Assembly (NCBI GenBank): GCA_963828405.1
Contig: CAWHEG010000031.1
Location: 2,852,001 to 2,916,000 of the forward strand
DNA length: 64,000 nucleotides
Direction of reading: 5' to 3'
DNA from: JANMJD01 sp963828405
GTDB taxonomy: Bacteria; Actinomycetota; Acidimicrobiia; Acidimicrobiales; Ilumatobacteraceae
The notes under the pieces are model-generated. The model was not told the origin of the DNA and ran no database searches. It worked only from the letters and a program-made list of their open reading frames with translations. Positions within the stretch are counted from its first letter, which is position 1, and each line of letters starts with the position of its first letter. The translations under genes and the position numbers were made by a program. Shown here piece after piece: positions 1 through 8,682 of the stretch.

Positions 1-1
1 C

Positions 2-835
2 GTGTTCGGGGCGGTGATGCTCGAGTCCTGGTTCGACCAGACCGGGGCGACCTCGACGGCGTGGATCTTCCTGGGCATCACCCTGATCGCCACGATGGCC
101 TTCGGGGCCGGGACGAACATGACCATCGAGCGCCTGGCCTACCGACGCCTGCGCAACGCGCCCAAGCTCGCCCCGCTGATCACCGCGGTCGGCGTCAGCT
201 TCATCCTGCAGAACATCGGCATCTTCAAGACCATCTTCGGGTTGGACTGGAACGGCTCGGCTCCCCGCTCGCGCAAGTCGGTGCTCTCCCAGGGCAAGTG
301 GAACATCACCGACCAGATCTCGATCCGCTACGTCAACCTCGTGGTCATCGCCGTGACCGTCCCGCTGCTGCTGCTGATGACCTGGATCGTCCAGAAGACG
401 CGCACCGGCAAGGCGATGCGGGCCACGGCCCAGGACCGCGACGCCTCGCTGCTCATGGGGATCAACGTCGACCGGATGATCTCGTACACGTTCGGCATGG
501 GCGGGGCGCTCGCCGCCGCCGCCGGGGTGCTCTTCGTCCAGGTCAACCAGCAGACCCGCTACGACGCCGGGTTCCGCCTCGGCCTGATCGCCTTCACGGC
601 CGCCGTGCTCGGCGGTGTGGGCAACTTCCTCGGTGCCGTCATCGGGGGCGTGCTCATCGGCCTGATCCAGGCGCTGAACGACGGCAAGGTGCTGCTGCCC
701 GAGTTCGTGCCCGACTTCTTCCGCGACCTCACCGGCCAGAAGTGGACCCAGACGGTGATGTTCGGCATCCTGATCCTGATGATCGTCTTCCGACCAGGCG
801 GCATCTTCGGCGCCCACCAACAAGAGAAGGTGTGA
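2..835 (+). CDS. livH: Branched-chain amino acid ABC transporter permease LivH (5' end missing)
   Basis: Inner-membrane permease that, with LivM, forms the channel of a high-affinity branched-chain amino acid (or related amide) importer. The protein is mostly hydrophobic helices and ends with the family hallmark segments GGVGNFLGAVIGG and FRPGGIFG. LivH proteins normally begin with a hydrophobic stretch followed by a glycine-rich NFAHG segment. That part is absent, so the gene starts upstream of the window and the GTG at the edge is not the true start. It is followed after 2 bp by livM and then by livG and livF, a complete transporter operon apart from the periplasmic binding protein, which is probably further upstream. 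The substrate cannot be read from these genes. Confidence 0.93.
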   Translation: MFGAVMLESWFDQTGATSTAWIFLGITLIATMAFGAGTNMTIERLAYRRLRNAPKLAPLITAVGVSFILQNIGIFKTIFGLDWNGSAPRSRKSVLSQGKWNITDQISIRYVNLVVIAVTVPLLLLMTWIVQKTRTGKAMRATAQDRDASLLMGINVDRMISYTFGMGGALAAAAGVLFVQVNQQTRYDAGFRLGLIAFTAAVLGGVGNFLGAVIGGVLIGLIQALNDGKVLLPEFVPDFFRDLTGQKWTQTVMFGILILMIVFRPGGIFGAHQQEKV

Positions 836-837
836 CG

Positions 838-2013
838 ATGGACACGATGAGGAAGTGGGCCACCGGTCGCCCGCCGTGGAAGGTCGGTGCTGGCCGTGGC
901 CGGGTTGGTGCTGGCCCTGGTCATGCCGCATCTCGCCTTCACCAAGAACATCGACGGGCCGTTCCCGATCGCCACCGTCGTGCTCTGCGCCGTCTACGCC
1001 CTGTTCGCCCTCGGGCTGAACATCGTCGTCGGCTTCGCCGGGCTGCTCGACCTCGGGTTCGTCGCCTTCTTCCTGTTCGGGGCCTACGTCGGTGCCTGGC
1101 TGATGTCCGATTTCGCCATCAACGTCACCGGGCGGGACGGGAGCTGGTCCGACCTCAACTGGGCGTTCTTCTCCACGGCCAAACCGGGGGCGCTGGGGAT
1201 CCACCTGTCGTTCTGGCTGGTGATCGTGGTCGCCGCCCTGGTCGCCGCGGTCGCCGGGGTGGTCATCGGCTACCCGACCCTCAAGCTGAAGAGCGACTAC
1301 CTCGCCCTCGTCACGCTCGGCTTCGGTGAGATCCTGCCCGAGGTGTTCCGCAACAGCGACGACATCGGCGGGCTGAACTTCACCAACGGCACCAAGGGGA
1401 TCGGACCGGTCGACGCCATCGGCACCGGGGCGATCGGCAAGATCGTTCCCGGGATGAAGGAGCAGATCAACAAGACCGACTACGCCAACCGCTACTACGT
1501 GATCATGGCCTTCTGCGTCATCTTCGGCTTCATCTCGATCCGCATCCGCGACGGCAAGCTCGGCCGGGCATGGATGGCCATCCGCGAGGACGAGCTGGCC
1601 GCCAGCCTGATGGGTGTCCCGCTGCGCACGACCAAGCTGTGGTCCTACGCCGTGGGCGCCGTGGCCGGCGGTGTCGGCGGGGCGTTCTACGCCACGATCG
1701 TCGGCACGGTCAACGTCGACAGCTTCACCTTCCTGTTCTCGATCATCATCCTGTGCTGCGTGATCCTCGGCGGGATGGGCAACGTGTGGGGCGCCGTACT
1801 CGGGGCCGTGGTGATCACCTGGCTGAGCGACAACGGGCTGAAGTGGATGGGTAACGAGATCGGCACGGACCTGACCAAGTACCAGTTCATGCTCTTCGGC
1901 ATGATCCTCGTGCTGATGATGCTCTTCCGGCCCGAGGGCTTCCTCCCGGCGGCCCGCTCCAAGCAGGTCAAGTTGGCCGAGAAGCAGGCCGCGGCGAGTG
2001 CGGCGGTGCCGGC

Positions 2014-2017
<4 letters not shown>
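838..2017 (+). CDS. livM: Branched-chain amino acid ABC transporter permease LivM, frame broken near base 886
   Basis: Second membrane permease of the Liv importer, with many hydrophobic helices, the signature GFAGLLDLGFVAFF near the N-terminus and GGMGNVWGAVLGA plus FRPEG near the C-terminus. The open frame visible downstream begins only at a GTG at 887. The ATG at 838, preceded by GAGAAGG and 2 bp after livH, reads MDTMRKWATGRPPWKV in another frame and runs directly into the LivM frame if one G of the GG at 886-887 is removed. The corrected protein has 392 residues, normal for LivM. I therefore take 838 as the start and treat the break as a one-base insertion, probably a sequence error. The stop overlaps livG (ATGA). 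Confidence 0.88.
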
Positions 2018-2792
<775 letters not shown>

Positions 2793-2796
<4 letters not shown>

Positions 2797-3560
2797 TGGA
2801 CGCACCGACCGTTCCGGTGAGCTCGGGTGGACGCGCCTCTGGTGGCACGCCGATGCTCGAGATCACCGACCTGCATGTCAGCTACGGCAGCATCGCCGCG
2901 GTGAAGGGTATCTCGCTGAAGGTGTTCCAGGGCGAGATCGTCACCCTGATCGGCGGCAACGGGGCCGGCAAGTCGACCACCATGCGCACGGTGTCCGGCC
3001 TGCTCAAGCCGAAGCACGGCTCGATCGACTTCGAGGGCGAGCGGGTGTCAGGGCTCAAGGGGTTCGAGGTGGCCGCCCGAGGTATCGCCCAGAGCCCCGA
3101 GGGACGGCGGATCTTCCCGCGGATGACCGTGGCCGAGAACCTCGACCTCGGCGCGTTCCTGCGCAACGACCGCGAGGGCATCGCCGCCGACATCGAGCGG
3201 GTGTTCGAGCTGTTCCCCCGCCTCCGCGAGCGGATCGACCAGAAGGCGGGCACTCTGTCGGGCGGAGAGCAGCAGATGCTGGCCATGGGCCGGGCGCTGA
3301 TGGCCAACCCGCGTCTGCTGCTCCTCGACGAGCCGTCGATGGGCCTGGCGCCGGTGCTCGTCGAGGTGGTCTTCGACACCATCCAGAAGGTCAACGAGCA
3401 GGGGACGACCGTGCTGCTCGTCGAGCAGAACGCCCTCGCCGCGCTGAACATCGCCAACTACGCCTACGTGCTCGAGACCGGGCACATCTCGCTCGAGGGA
3501 CCGGCCTCCGAGCTGTCCAACAACGACGAGGTCCGCAAGTCGTACCTCGGCGAGGACTGA
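2793..3560 (+). CDS. livF: Branched-chain amino acid ABC transporter ATP-binding protein LivF
   Basis: Partner ATPase of LivG. Walker A is GGNGAGKST (residues 54-62), the signature is LSGGEQQMLAMGRAL, and Walker B is LLLLDEPSMGLAP, the form typical of LivF. The first ATG overlaps the livG stop. A second in-frame ATG at 2853 (MLEITDLHVSYG) begins where most LivF proteins begin, so the first 20 residues, rich in Pro, Gly and Ser, may not be translated. It is the last gene of the transporter operon. The 109 bp before the next gene hold no convincing terminator. Confidence 0.94.
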
Positions 3561-3657
3561 GCCCGCCGGCCTGAGCCGGGGGCACCCCCTCGATTCCGTC
3601 ACCCTGATCGGTGGGCCGAGGGCGGGCCCGGCGGTTCGACAGCGTGCGGGCGGTCAA

Positions 3658-3663
3658 TAGGAT
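3658..3663 (+). promoter_or_regulatory. Leaderless -10 element of the FGGY kinase gene
   Basis: TAGGAT lies 6 bp before the GTG start with no Shine-Dalgarno. It matches the TAnnnT-N6-9-start arrangement repeated at many transcription-unit starts in this window, so the transcript probably begins at the start codon. Confidence 0.55.
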
Positions 3664-3669
3664 CGGGTC

Positions 3670-5085
3670 GTGCCTCTCGTCGCCGGTGTCGATTCGTCCA
3701 CGCAGTCCACCAAGGTGGAGATCCGCGATCTCGACTCGGGTGAGCTCGTCGCCCACGGCCACGGAGCTCACCCGGCCACCCGGCCCCCCCGGTCCGAGCA
3801 GGATCCGCACAGCTGGTGGTCGGCGTTCGAGGCGGCCTGGGCGATGGCCGGCGACCCGCGGGTGGAGGCGATCAGCGTCGCCGGCCAGCAGCACGGGATG
3901 GTGGTGCTCGACGCCGATCGCCGGGTCGTCAGGCCGGCGAAGCTGTGGAACGACACCGAATCGGCCCCCGACAGCGCCTGGCTGCTGAAGCAGCTCCCCG
4001 GGGGGGCGTCCGACTGGGCGGCGGCGTGCGGCAGTGTGCCCGTTGCCGCGTTCACGATCACCAAGCTGTCGTGGTTGCACCGCACCGAGCCCGAGGCGTG
4101 GGCGCGTCTCGCCCACGTACTGCTCCCGCACGACTGGATGACGCTGCGGCTGACCGGTGAGCTGGTCACCGATCGGGGTGACGCCTCCGGTACGGGATAC
4201 TGGTCGGCGGCGACGGGGGAGTACCGCCACGATCTGCTCGCCATCGTCGACGGTGATCGCGACTGGTCGACGGTCGTCCCGCGGGTGTTGGGTCCGCTGG
4301 AAACGGCCGGAGGGTGGCGGGGCGCGGTCGTCGCCCCGGGGACGGGCGACAACATGGCCGGCGCGTTGGGGATCGGTCTGCGCAACGGTGACGTGGTCAT
4401 CTCGCTGGGCACCTCGGGAACCGTCTACACGGTCTCGGACCGTCCGACCAGCGACCCATCCGGCGCGGTGGCGGGGTTCGCCGACGCCTCGGGGCGCTTC
4501 CTGCCATTGGTCTGCACGCTCAACGCCACGAAGGTGACCGACACCGTCGGTCGGCTGCTCGGCGTGGACCACGCCGGCCTCGACGCGCTCGCCCTCTCCG
4601 CCGATCCGGGGGCCGGTGGGCTCACCCTGCTGCCCTACTTCGACGGCGAGCGGACCCCGAACCGGCCATCGGCCACCGGCCTGCTCGCCGGGTTGCGCAA
4701 CGACTCGGGTCGCGAACAGCTCGCCCGTGCCGCGTTCGAGGGCGTGGCCTGTGGCCTGCTCGACGCCCTCGACAGCCTGCGCTCGGTCGCCGCGGCCGAC
4801 GGGAGGGTGCTCGTCGTCGGCGGCGGCCGTCGCTCGGCGGCCTACCCCAGGATCCTGGCGGACCTGACCGGTTCGCCGGTTCTCGTCCCCGATGCCGACG
4901 AGGCGGTCGCCACGGGAGCGTGCGTCCAGGCGGCGGCGATCGCCCGCGGTGTCGAGCCGATGGAGGTGGCGGGCGCGTGGTCGCTCGGCGGGGGTCGCGT
5001 CGTCGAACCCGGGCCCGGTGCGTCGTCGGCCGCCGCCATCCGCGAGCGGTACGATGCCCGGCGGGACGCCACCGCGGCGTGGTGA
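3670..5085 (+). CDS. xylB: Xylulokinase-like FGGY carbohydrate kinase
   Basis: Predicted cytoplasmic sugar kinase that phosphorylates D-xylulose with ATP to xylulose 5-phosphate for the pentose phosphate pathway. It shows the N-terminal phosphate-binding GVDSSTQSTK, the sugar-contact segment AGQQHGMV, the LWND motif, and the C-terminal ATPase block GDNMAGALGIG and SLGTSGTV. At 471 residues it is close to XylB (about 480). No xylose isomerase or sugar transporter is adjacent, so another ketopentose or polyol substrate is possible. Start: a GTG 6 bp after a TAGGAT -10 element. The stop overlaps the next gene by GTGA. The tal and tkt genes further along would take up its product. Confidence 0.82.
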   Translation: MPLVAGVDSSTQSTKVEIRDLDSGELVAHGHGAHPATRPPRSEQDPHSWWSAFEAAWAMAGDPRVEAISVAGQQHGMVVLDADRRVVRPAKLWNDTESAPDSAWLLKQLPGGASDWAAACGSVPVAAFTITKLSWLHRTEPEAWARLAHVLLPHDWMTLRLTGELVTDRGDASGTGYWSAATGEYRHDLLAIVDGDRDWSTVVPRVLGPLETAGGWRGAVVAPGTGDNMAGALGIGLRNGDVVISLGTSGTVYTVSDRPTSDPSGAVAGFADASGRFLPLVCTLNATKVTDTVGRLLGVDHAGLDALALSADPGAGGLTLLPYFDGERTPNRPSATGLLAGLRNDSGREQLARAAFEGVACGLLDALDSLRSVAAADGRVLVVGGGRRSAAYPRILADLTGSPVLVPDADEAVATGACVQAAAIARGVEPMEVAGAWSLGGGRVVEPGPGASSAAAIRERYDARRDATAAW

Positions 5086-5648
5086 CCGACCAGCCCGACC
5101 CGTTCGTCGCGCTCGGGCTGACCCGTCGGGCGTCGCTGGCCGACGTACGCGCCGCCCGCCGCCGCCTGGCCTTCGAGCGTCATCCCGACCGTGGCGGCGA
5201 CCCCGAGGCGATGCGCGCCCTCAACGCGGCATTCGACGCCGCCGTCGCCCATCTGACCGGCCGGCGGCCCCTCGACGTGATGCCGACGTACCGCCCGGCA
5301 CCGACGCCGCCCGCCGCCGGCCGCCGCGCCCCGCAGCCGTCGGGAGGGCGACGGGTGCAGCACGACGTGGCCTCGTTCGTCATCGAGGCACTCCCGGCCG
5401 AGGCGTTCGAGGCGCTGCTCGTCGTCGCCGGCTGGATCGGCGAGGTGCTCGTCGACGATCCCCCGTACCTGCTCGAGACGCACCTGTACGACCCGTCACC
5501 ATGCTGGTGCCGTCTCGATCTCGTCCCCGACGCCGGGGCATCGACGGTCAGCCTCACCGTGGCCCCCGTCGGGGCGGCGGGCGCCCCGACGGTCGATGAC
5601 GTGCGCGACGTGTGGGTCGCCAACCTGAACCGTCTGGGTGACCCATGA
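5082..5648 (+). CDS. Small J-domain (DnaJ-like) protein
   Basis: About 188 residues. Residues 5-55 look like a J domain: helix, then RRRLAFERHPDRGGDPEAM containing the invariant HPD tripeptide, then a helix with NAAFDAA. A Pro-rich linker follows, then a C-terminal region (about 85-188) that matches nothing I recognise and ends in a regular beta-rich pattern. J domains stimulate Hsp70 ATPase; no dnaK or grpE is nearby, so the partner is unknown. The GTG start overlaps the preceding stop by 4 bp, so the gene is co-translated with the kinase. No zinc-finger or Gly/Phe region is present, so it is not DnaJ itself. Confidence 0.75.
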   Translation: MTDQPDPFVALGLTRRASLADVRAARRRLAFERHPDRGGDPEAMRALNAAFDAAVAHLTGRRPLDVMPTYRPAPTPPAAGRRAPQPSGGRRVQHDVASFVIEALPAEAFEALLVVAGWIGEVLVDDPPYLLETHLYDPSPCWCRLDLVPDAGASTVSLTVAPVGAAGAPTVDDVRDVWVANLNRLGDP

Positions 5649-5669
5649 CGGGTGGGGACTCCCGGCGGG

Positions 5670-6632
5670 TCAGTGCTGGGGACCCCCGGCGGATCGGCGC
5701 GGTGCCGCGGCCTTGAGCAGCCGATCACGCACGGCATCACCGAGCCCGCCCGGGGAGGGCAGCTCGACGACCAGCACCTCGACACCCCGCTCGTCGGCCT
5801 CGCGGAGCCAGCGGTAGAGATGACGGGCGTACTCCTCCGTCGACTCGGGCACGCCCAGTCGCTCGACCCGGGTGCCCGACGCCGCCGCCGACCGGGCGAG
5901 CTCGTCGGCCTCGGCGGCGGTCTCGGCGGTGACGATGCGGCAGCGGGGGGCGTAGTGGGAGGCGAGCATGCCCGGGGCCCGGCTCGGTCCGCTCGCCGCG
6001 GCGAGCGGACCTCCTTCGAGGATCCGGCGCACGACGGCCTGGTCGAGGCCTCCGGGTCGGACGATCTGAGGCGGGTCGATGGTGCAGTCGACGATCGTCG
6101 ACTCGATGCCGATCGGGCTCGCCCCACCGTCGATGATCAGATCGACCGCGGCGCCGAGATCGGCGCGGACGTGGGCCGCCGTCGTCGGGCTGACCCGGCC
6201 GAAGCGGTTGGCCGACGGTGCGGCGATGCCCCCGCCGAAGGCGACGAGCAGCGCATGGGCGACGGGGTGGGAGGGGACCCTGATCCCGACCGTCGGCCGC
6301 CCGCCGGTGACGACCGGGCTGACCCGCTCGGCTGCGGCGACGAGCAGCGTCATCGGACCCGGCCAGCAGCTGGCGGCCAGCGCCCGCGCCGCCTCGGAGA
6401 GGTCCCGGCTCCAATCGGCCAGCTGATCGGCGCCGGCGAGGTGGACGATCAACGGATGGTCGGGCGGTCGGCCCTTGACGGCGAAGATCCGCCGGACGGC
6501 GTCGGGTTGGTCGGCGTCCGCACCGATCCCGTAGACGGTCTCGGTGGGGAAGGCGACCAAACCGCCGGCGCGCAAGATGCGCACCGCCTCGTCGATGACC
6601 GTGGAGTCGGTACCCGGTGCGCTCATCGCCAC
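5670..6632 (-). CDS. tsaC: Threonylcarbamoyl-AMP synthase, long Sua5 type
   Basis: Makes threonylcarbamoyl-AMP from threonine, bicarbonate and ATP, the first step of t6A37 modification of ANN-decoding tRNAs. The YrdC/Sua5 domain fills about residues 10-205 (FPTETVYGIGADA, KGRPPDHPLIVHL, GPMTLLV, PSANRFG). An extra Sua5 C-terminal domain follows, introduced by the PGMLASHYAPRC segment seen in Sua5-type enzymes. The GTG lies 3 bp after the upstream hydrolase stop; an in-frame ATG two codons later is equally plausible. It runs convergently with the J-domain gene. Confidence 0.93.
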   Translation of the reverse strand: MAMSAPGTDSTVIDEAVRILRAGGLVAFPTETVYGIGADADQPDAVRRIFAVKGRPPDHPLIVHLAGADQLADWSRDLSEAARALAASCWPGPMTLLVAAAERVSPVVTGGRPTVGIRVPSHPVAHALLVAFGGGIAAPSANRFGRVSPTTAAHVRADLGAAVDLIIDGGASPIGIESTIVDCTIDPPQIVRPGGLDQAVVRRILEGGPLAAASGPSRAPGMLASHYAPRCRIVTAETAAEADELARSAAASGTRVERLGVPESTEEYARHLYRWLREADERGVEVLVVELPSPGGLGDAVRDRLLKAAAPRRSAGGPQH

Positions 6633-6635
6633 CGC

Positions 6636-7322
6636 TCAACCCGGGACGGCGTCGAGGAACTCCAGCGTGGCGTCGATGAAGCCGAACGCCTCGGGGGTGG
6701 CGAAGTGGTCGACCCGACGCAGCACCACGAGCCGGGCGTCGGGCATCGCCTCGACGAGGGGTTCCCCGGGCCCGGCGAAGTCGTGCTCGCCGATGACGAC
6801 CAGCACCGGGCAGGTGACACCGCCCAGATCAGCGGGGGACAACGACACCCGGCCGCGGCGCAGGCAGGCCGCCAGTGCCGCGGGATCGTTGCCTGGACGG
6901 TCGGCGTAGTTGCGGAATGCCTGGGCGCCGACATCGCCCGGGTCGGCGTTGCCCTCGAGCGCGGCGACGATCCGCTCGACGCCGTCGTCGTCCTCGCGCA
7001 GCACGTTCTCGCCGATCCCGGCCAGCACGAGCCGGCGGAAGGCCTGCGGGCGCCGGCAGGCCAGGTGCAGCAGGGTCATCGCCCCGAGCGAGAAGCCGAC
7101 GGCGTCCACCGGTTCCTCACCGAGCACCTGCTCGATGCGATCGGTGAGGTCGGCGTAGGCGGAGGGATCGTGGGGCTTGGGGGCGCTGCCGTGGCCGAGC
7201 AGGTCGACGCCGACGACGCGTCGGCCGGCGTCCTCGAGCAGCGGGACGAGCGGGGTGGCCACCCAGGTGATCTCGAACGAACCGCCCCAGCCGTGGACCA
7301 GGACGACGGGTGGCTGCGTCAC
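6636..7322 (-). CDS. Alpha/beta-hydrolase fold protein
   Basis: Predicted serine hydrolase of the alpha/beta superfamily. It starts with the oxyanion-hole segment VVLVHGWGG, has the nucleophile elbow GFSLG, an acid in VIGEHDFAGPG and a catalytic histidine in VDHFATPE. The substrate cannot be inferred. I place the start at a GTG (complement of 7320-7322) because a TACCGT -10 element lies 8 bp before it and the protein then begins VTQPPVVLVHG, right at the first strand. A longer form starting at 7373 would add 17 residues without family support. It is the first gene of a two-gene unit with the Sua5 gene. Confidence 0.82.
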   Translation of the reverse strand: MTQPPVVLVHGWGGSFEITWVATPLVPLLEDAGRRVVGVDLLGHGSAPKPHDPSAYADLTDRIEQVLGEEPVDAVGFSLGAMTLLHLACRRPQAFRRLVLAGIGENVLREDDDGVERIVAALEGNADPGDVGAQAFRNYADRPGNDPAALAACLRRGRVSLSPADLGGVTCPVLVVIGEHDFAGPGEPLVEAMPDARLVVLRRVDHFATPEAFGFIDATLEFLDAVPG

Positions 7323-7330
7323 GAGCCTCG

Positions 7331-7336
7331 ACGGTA
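7331..7336 (-). promoter_or_regulatory. Leaderless -10 element of the hydrolase gene
   Basis: On the minus strand TACCGT lies 8 bp before the GTG at 7322. This supports the shorter start for the hydrolase. Confidence 0.45.
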
Positions 7337-7454
7337 GCCGAATCGGCTCGGCGGCACGCGCCGTGGCGATCACCAGCGTCGGTCACCTGACGTGGCACCA
7401 CGATTCTTCGTGAAGAAGTGTTCAAGCGTACTGTACCGACCTCTCTCCGTGGAA

Positions 7455-7460
7455 TATCAT
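7455..7460 (+). promoter_or_regulatory. Leaderless -10 element of the HTH-membrane protein gene
   Basis: TATCAT within a locally AT-richer stretch lies exactly 6 bp before the ATG at 7467. There is no Shine-Dalgarno. Confidence 0.55.
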
Positions 7461-7466
7461 GCCGCT

Positions 7467-8567
7467 ATGGACGGGAGCGGCGGCATCGAAGTGTTGGGAC
7501 TGGCACACCCAGCGATGACCCGACGACTCGCCAACCTCCTGATGGCCCGGCGCGCCGAGACCGGTCAACGGCTGTACTTCCTCGCCCGGGCCAGCGGTGG
7601 ACGGTGGTCGCGGACGGAACTGGTCGAGATCGAGGCCGGCCGCCGTTCCCTCGATCCCCAGGCGATGGTCGACGTCGCCGAGTTGTACGGTGCCGACCTC
7701 AGCCTGATCCTCCCACGGCGGCTGCCGCTCACGGTCACGGGTGACTCGTTGAGCACCGGTGGCGTCACGACCTTCTACCGCTGCGGAGACCGCGAGTCGC
7801 TGTTATGGGGCTATCTCAGCCTCGTGCGCCAGTTGCGCCAGAGCTCGACCTCACCGATCCTCGAGCTCCGCCGCTCGGACATCGAGGCCCTCGCCACGTT
7901 CCTGCACGACTCACCGGCAGCCGTCGTCGACCAACTCGCCCGGATGGTCGGGGCCAACCGGCGCCAGCGCAATGCCCTGGCCGCGCTGCTGACGACGGGC
8001 GTGGGCGTCCTGACGGTGGGGGTGATGTCGCTCTCGTCGCCGACGACGGTCGGCGGGCGCGGCCGGGAGGCCGCGGCGAGGACCGTCAAGTCCTCACCCG
8101 GGCCGGGGTCGATGGTCAGGCCGGTGGAAGCCGCCTCGGCGACCGACGGACCGATCATCATGATGTCGGCGCCGTCGGTGTCGATCGCCGCCCGCGCGGC
8201 GATGAACAACGCCGCGCCCCGGCGGCTTGCCGACGCCGGGCGGATCACGACCACGCCGCGTCGGCCGGCGGCAGTCGACGCCGCCGCCCTCGACGGACCG
8301 GCCTCCGAGCTGTGGCGCGACGAGGCACTGGTCAACGCCGCGCTCGAGGAGCTGGCCAGGATGCCGGTCTCGTGGACGATGGCTTCCGGGCCGCCCGAGT
8401 CGGACCCCGTCTGGCGGATCTCCGTCCTCGCCGGTGCGGCTCGGCTCGGCGCCCCGTCGGCGGCGCAGGGGGTCGGGACGCGGTCGACGCCCGCGAAGCA
8501 CGTCGCCGGCTGGGATCCCCCGGCCGCCGGCACCCGGGTCGATCCGGCTCTGACCGTCCGGGGGTGA
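7467..8567 (+). CDS. Single-pass membrane protein with N-terminal helix-turn-helix-like domain
   Basis: The protein has 366 residues. Residues 14-85 resemble a degenerate XRE-type helix-turn-helix: TRRLANLLMARRAETGQR followed by a segment with RTELVEIEAGRR. A predicted transmembrane helix lies at 169-191 (ALAALLTTGVGVLTVGVMSL), preceded by a basic RRQR. The remaining 175 residues are Ala/Pro/Ser-rich and would lie outside the cell. This HTH-TM-extracellular layout recalls RodZ-type morphogenesis or anti-sigma-like signalling proteins, but the spacing and length differ from RodZ and I do not assign a function. The ATG at 7467 is chosen over an upstream in-frame start because a TATCAT element sits 6 bp before it. 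Confidence 0.68.
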   Translation: MDGSGGIEVLGLAHPAMTRRLANLLMARRAETGQRLYFLARASGGRWSRTELVEIEAGRRSLDPQAMVDVAELYGADLSLILPRRLPLTVTGDSLSTGGVTTFYRCGDRESLLWGYLSLVRQLRQSSTSPILELRRSDIEALATFLHDSPAAVVDQLARMVGANRRQRNALAALLTTGVGVLTVGVMSLSSPTTVGGRGREAAARTVKSSPGPGSMVRPVEAASATDGPIIMMSAPSVSIAARAAMNNAAPRRLADAGRITTTPRRPAAVDAAALDGPASELWRDEALVNAALEELARMPVSWTMASGPPESDPVWRISVLAGAARLGAPSAAQGVGTRSTPAKHVAGWDPPAAGTRVDPALTVRG

Positions 8568-8592
8568 GCCGAACGGGGTTGACCCACCGGAT

Positions 8593-8609
8593 CGCCGACA
8601 CCGTCGGCG
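8593..8609 (+). terminator. Possible terminator hairpin
   Basis: A 7-bp perfect inverted repeat, CGCCGAC / GTCGGCG, with a 3-base loop, 26 bp after the preceding stop. No T-run follows, so intrinsic termination would be weak. Confidence 0.3.
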
Positions 8610-8622
8610 GTGGCTCATCACG

Positions 8623-8650
8623 TTGCGAACCCGTCGGGGCCGCCTAGCCT
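8623..8650 (+). promoter_or_regulatory. Promoter of guaB1
   Basis: TTGCGA (8623-8628) and TAGCCT (8645-8650) are separated by 16 bp. The start codon is 32 bp further, behind a GGGAGG Shine-Dalgarno at about 8666, so this unit has a conventional leader, unlike many neighbours. Confidence 0.5.
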
Positions 8651-8682
8651 TTGGTGGCTTTTCACGGGAGGCTCGAACCGAC

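Noticed and set aside
5652..7337. 561-codon plus-strand open frame opposite the Sua5 and hydrolase genes
   Set aside because: Shadow of two well-supported minus-strand genes; repetitive GTPGGS-type composition.
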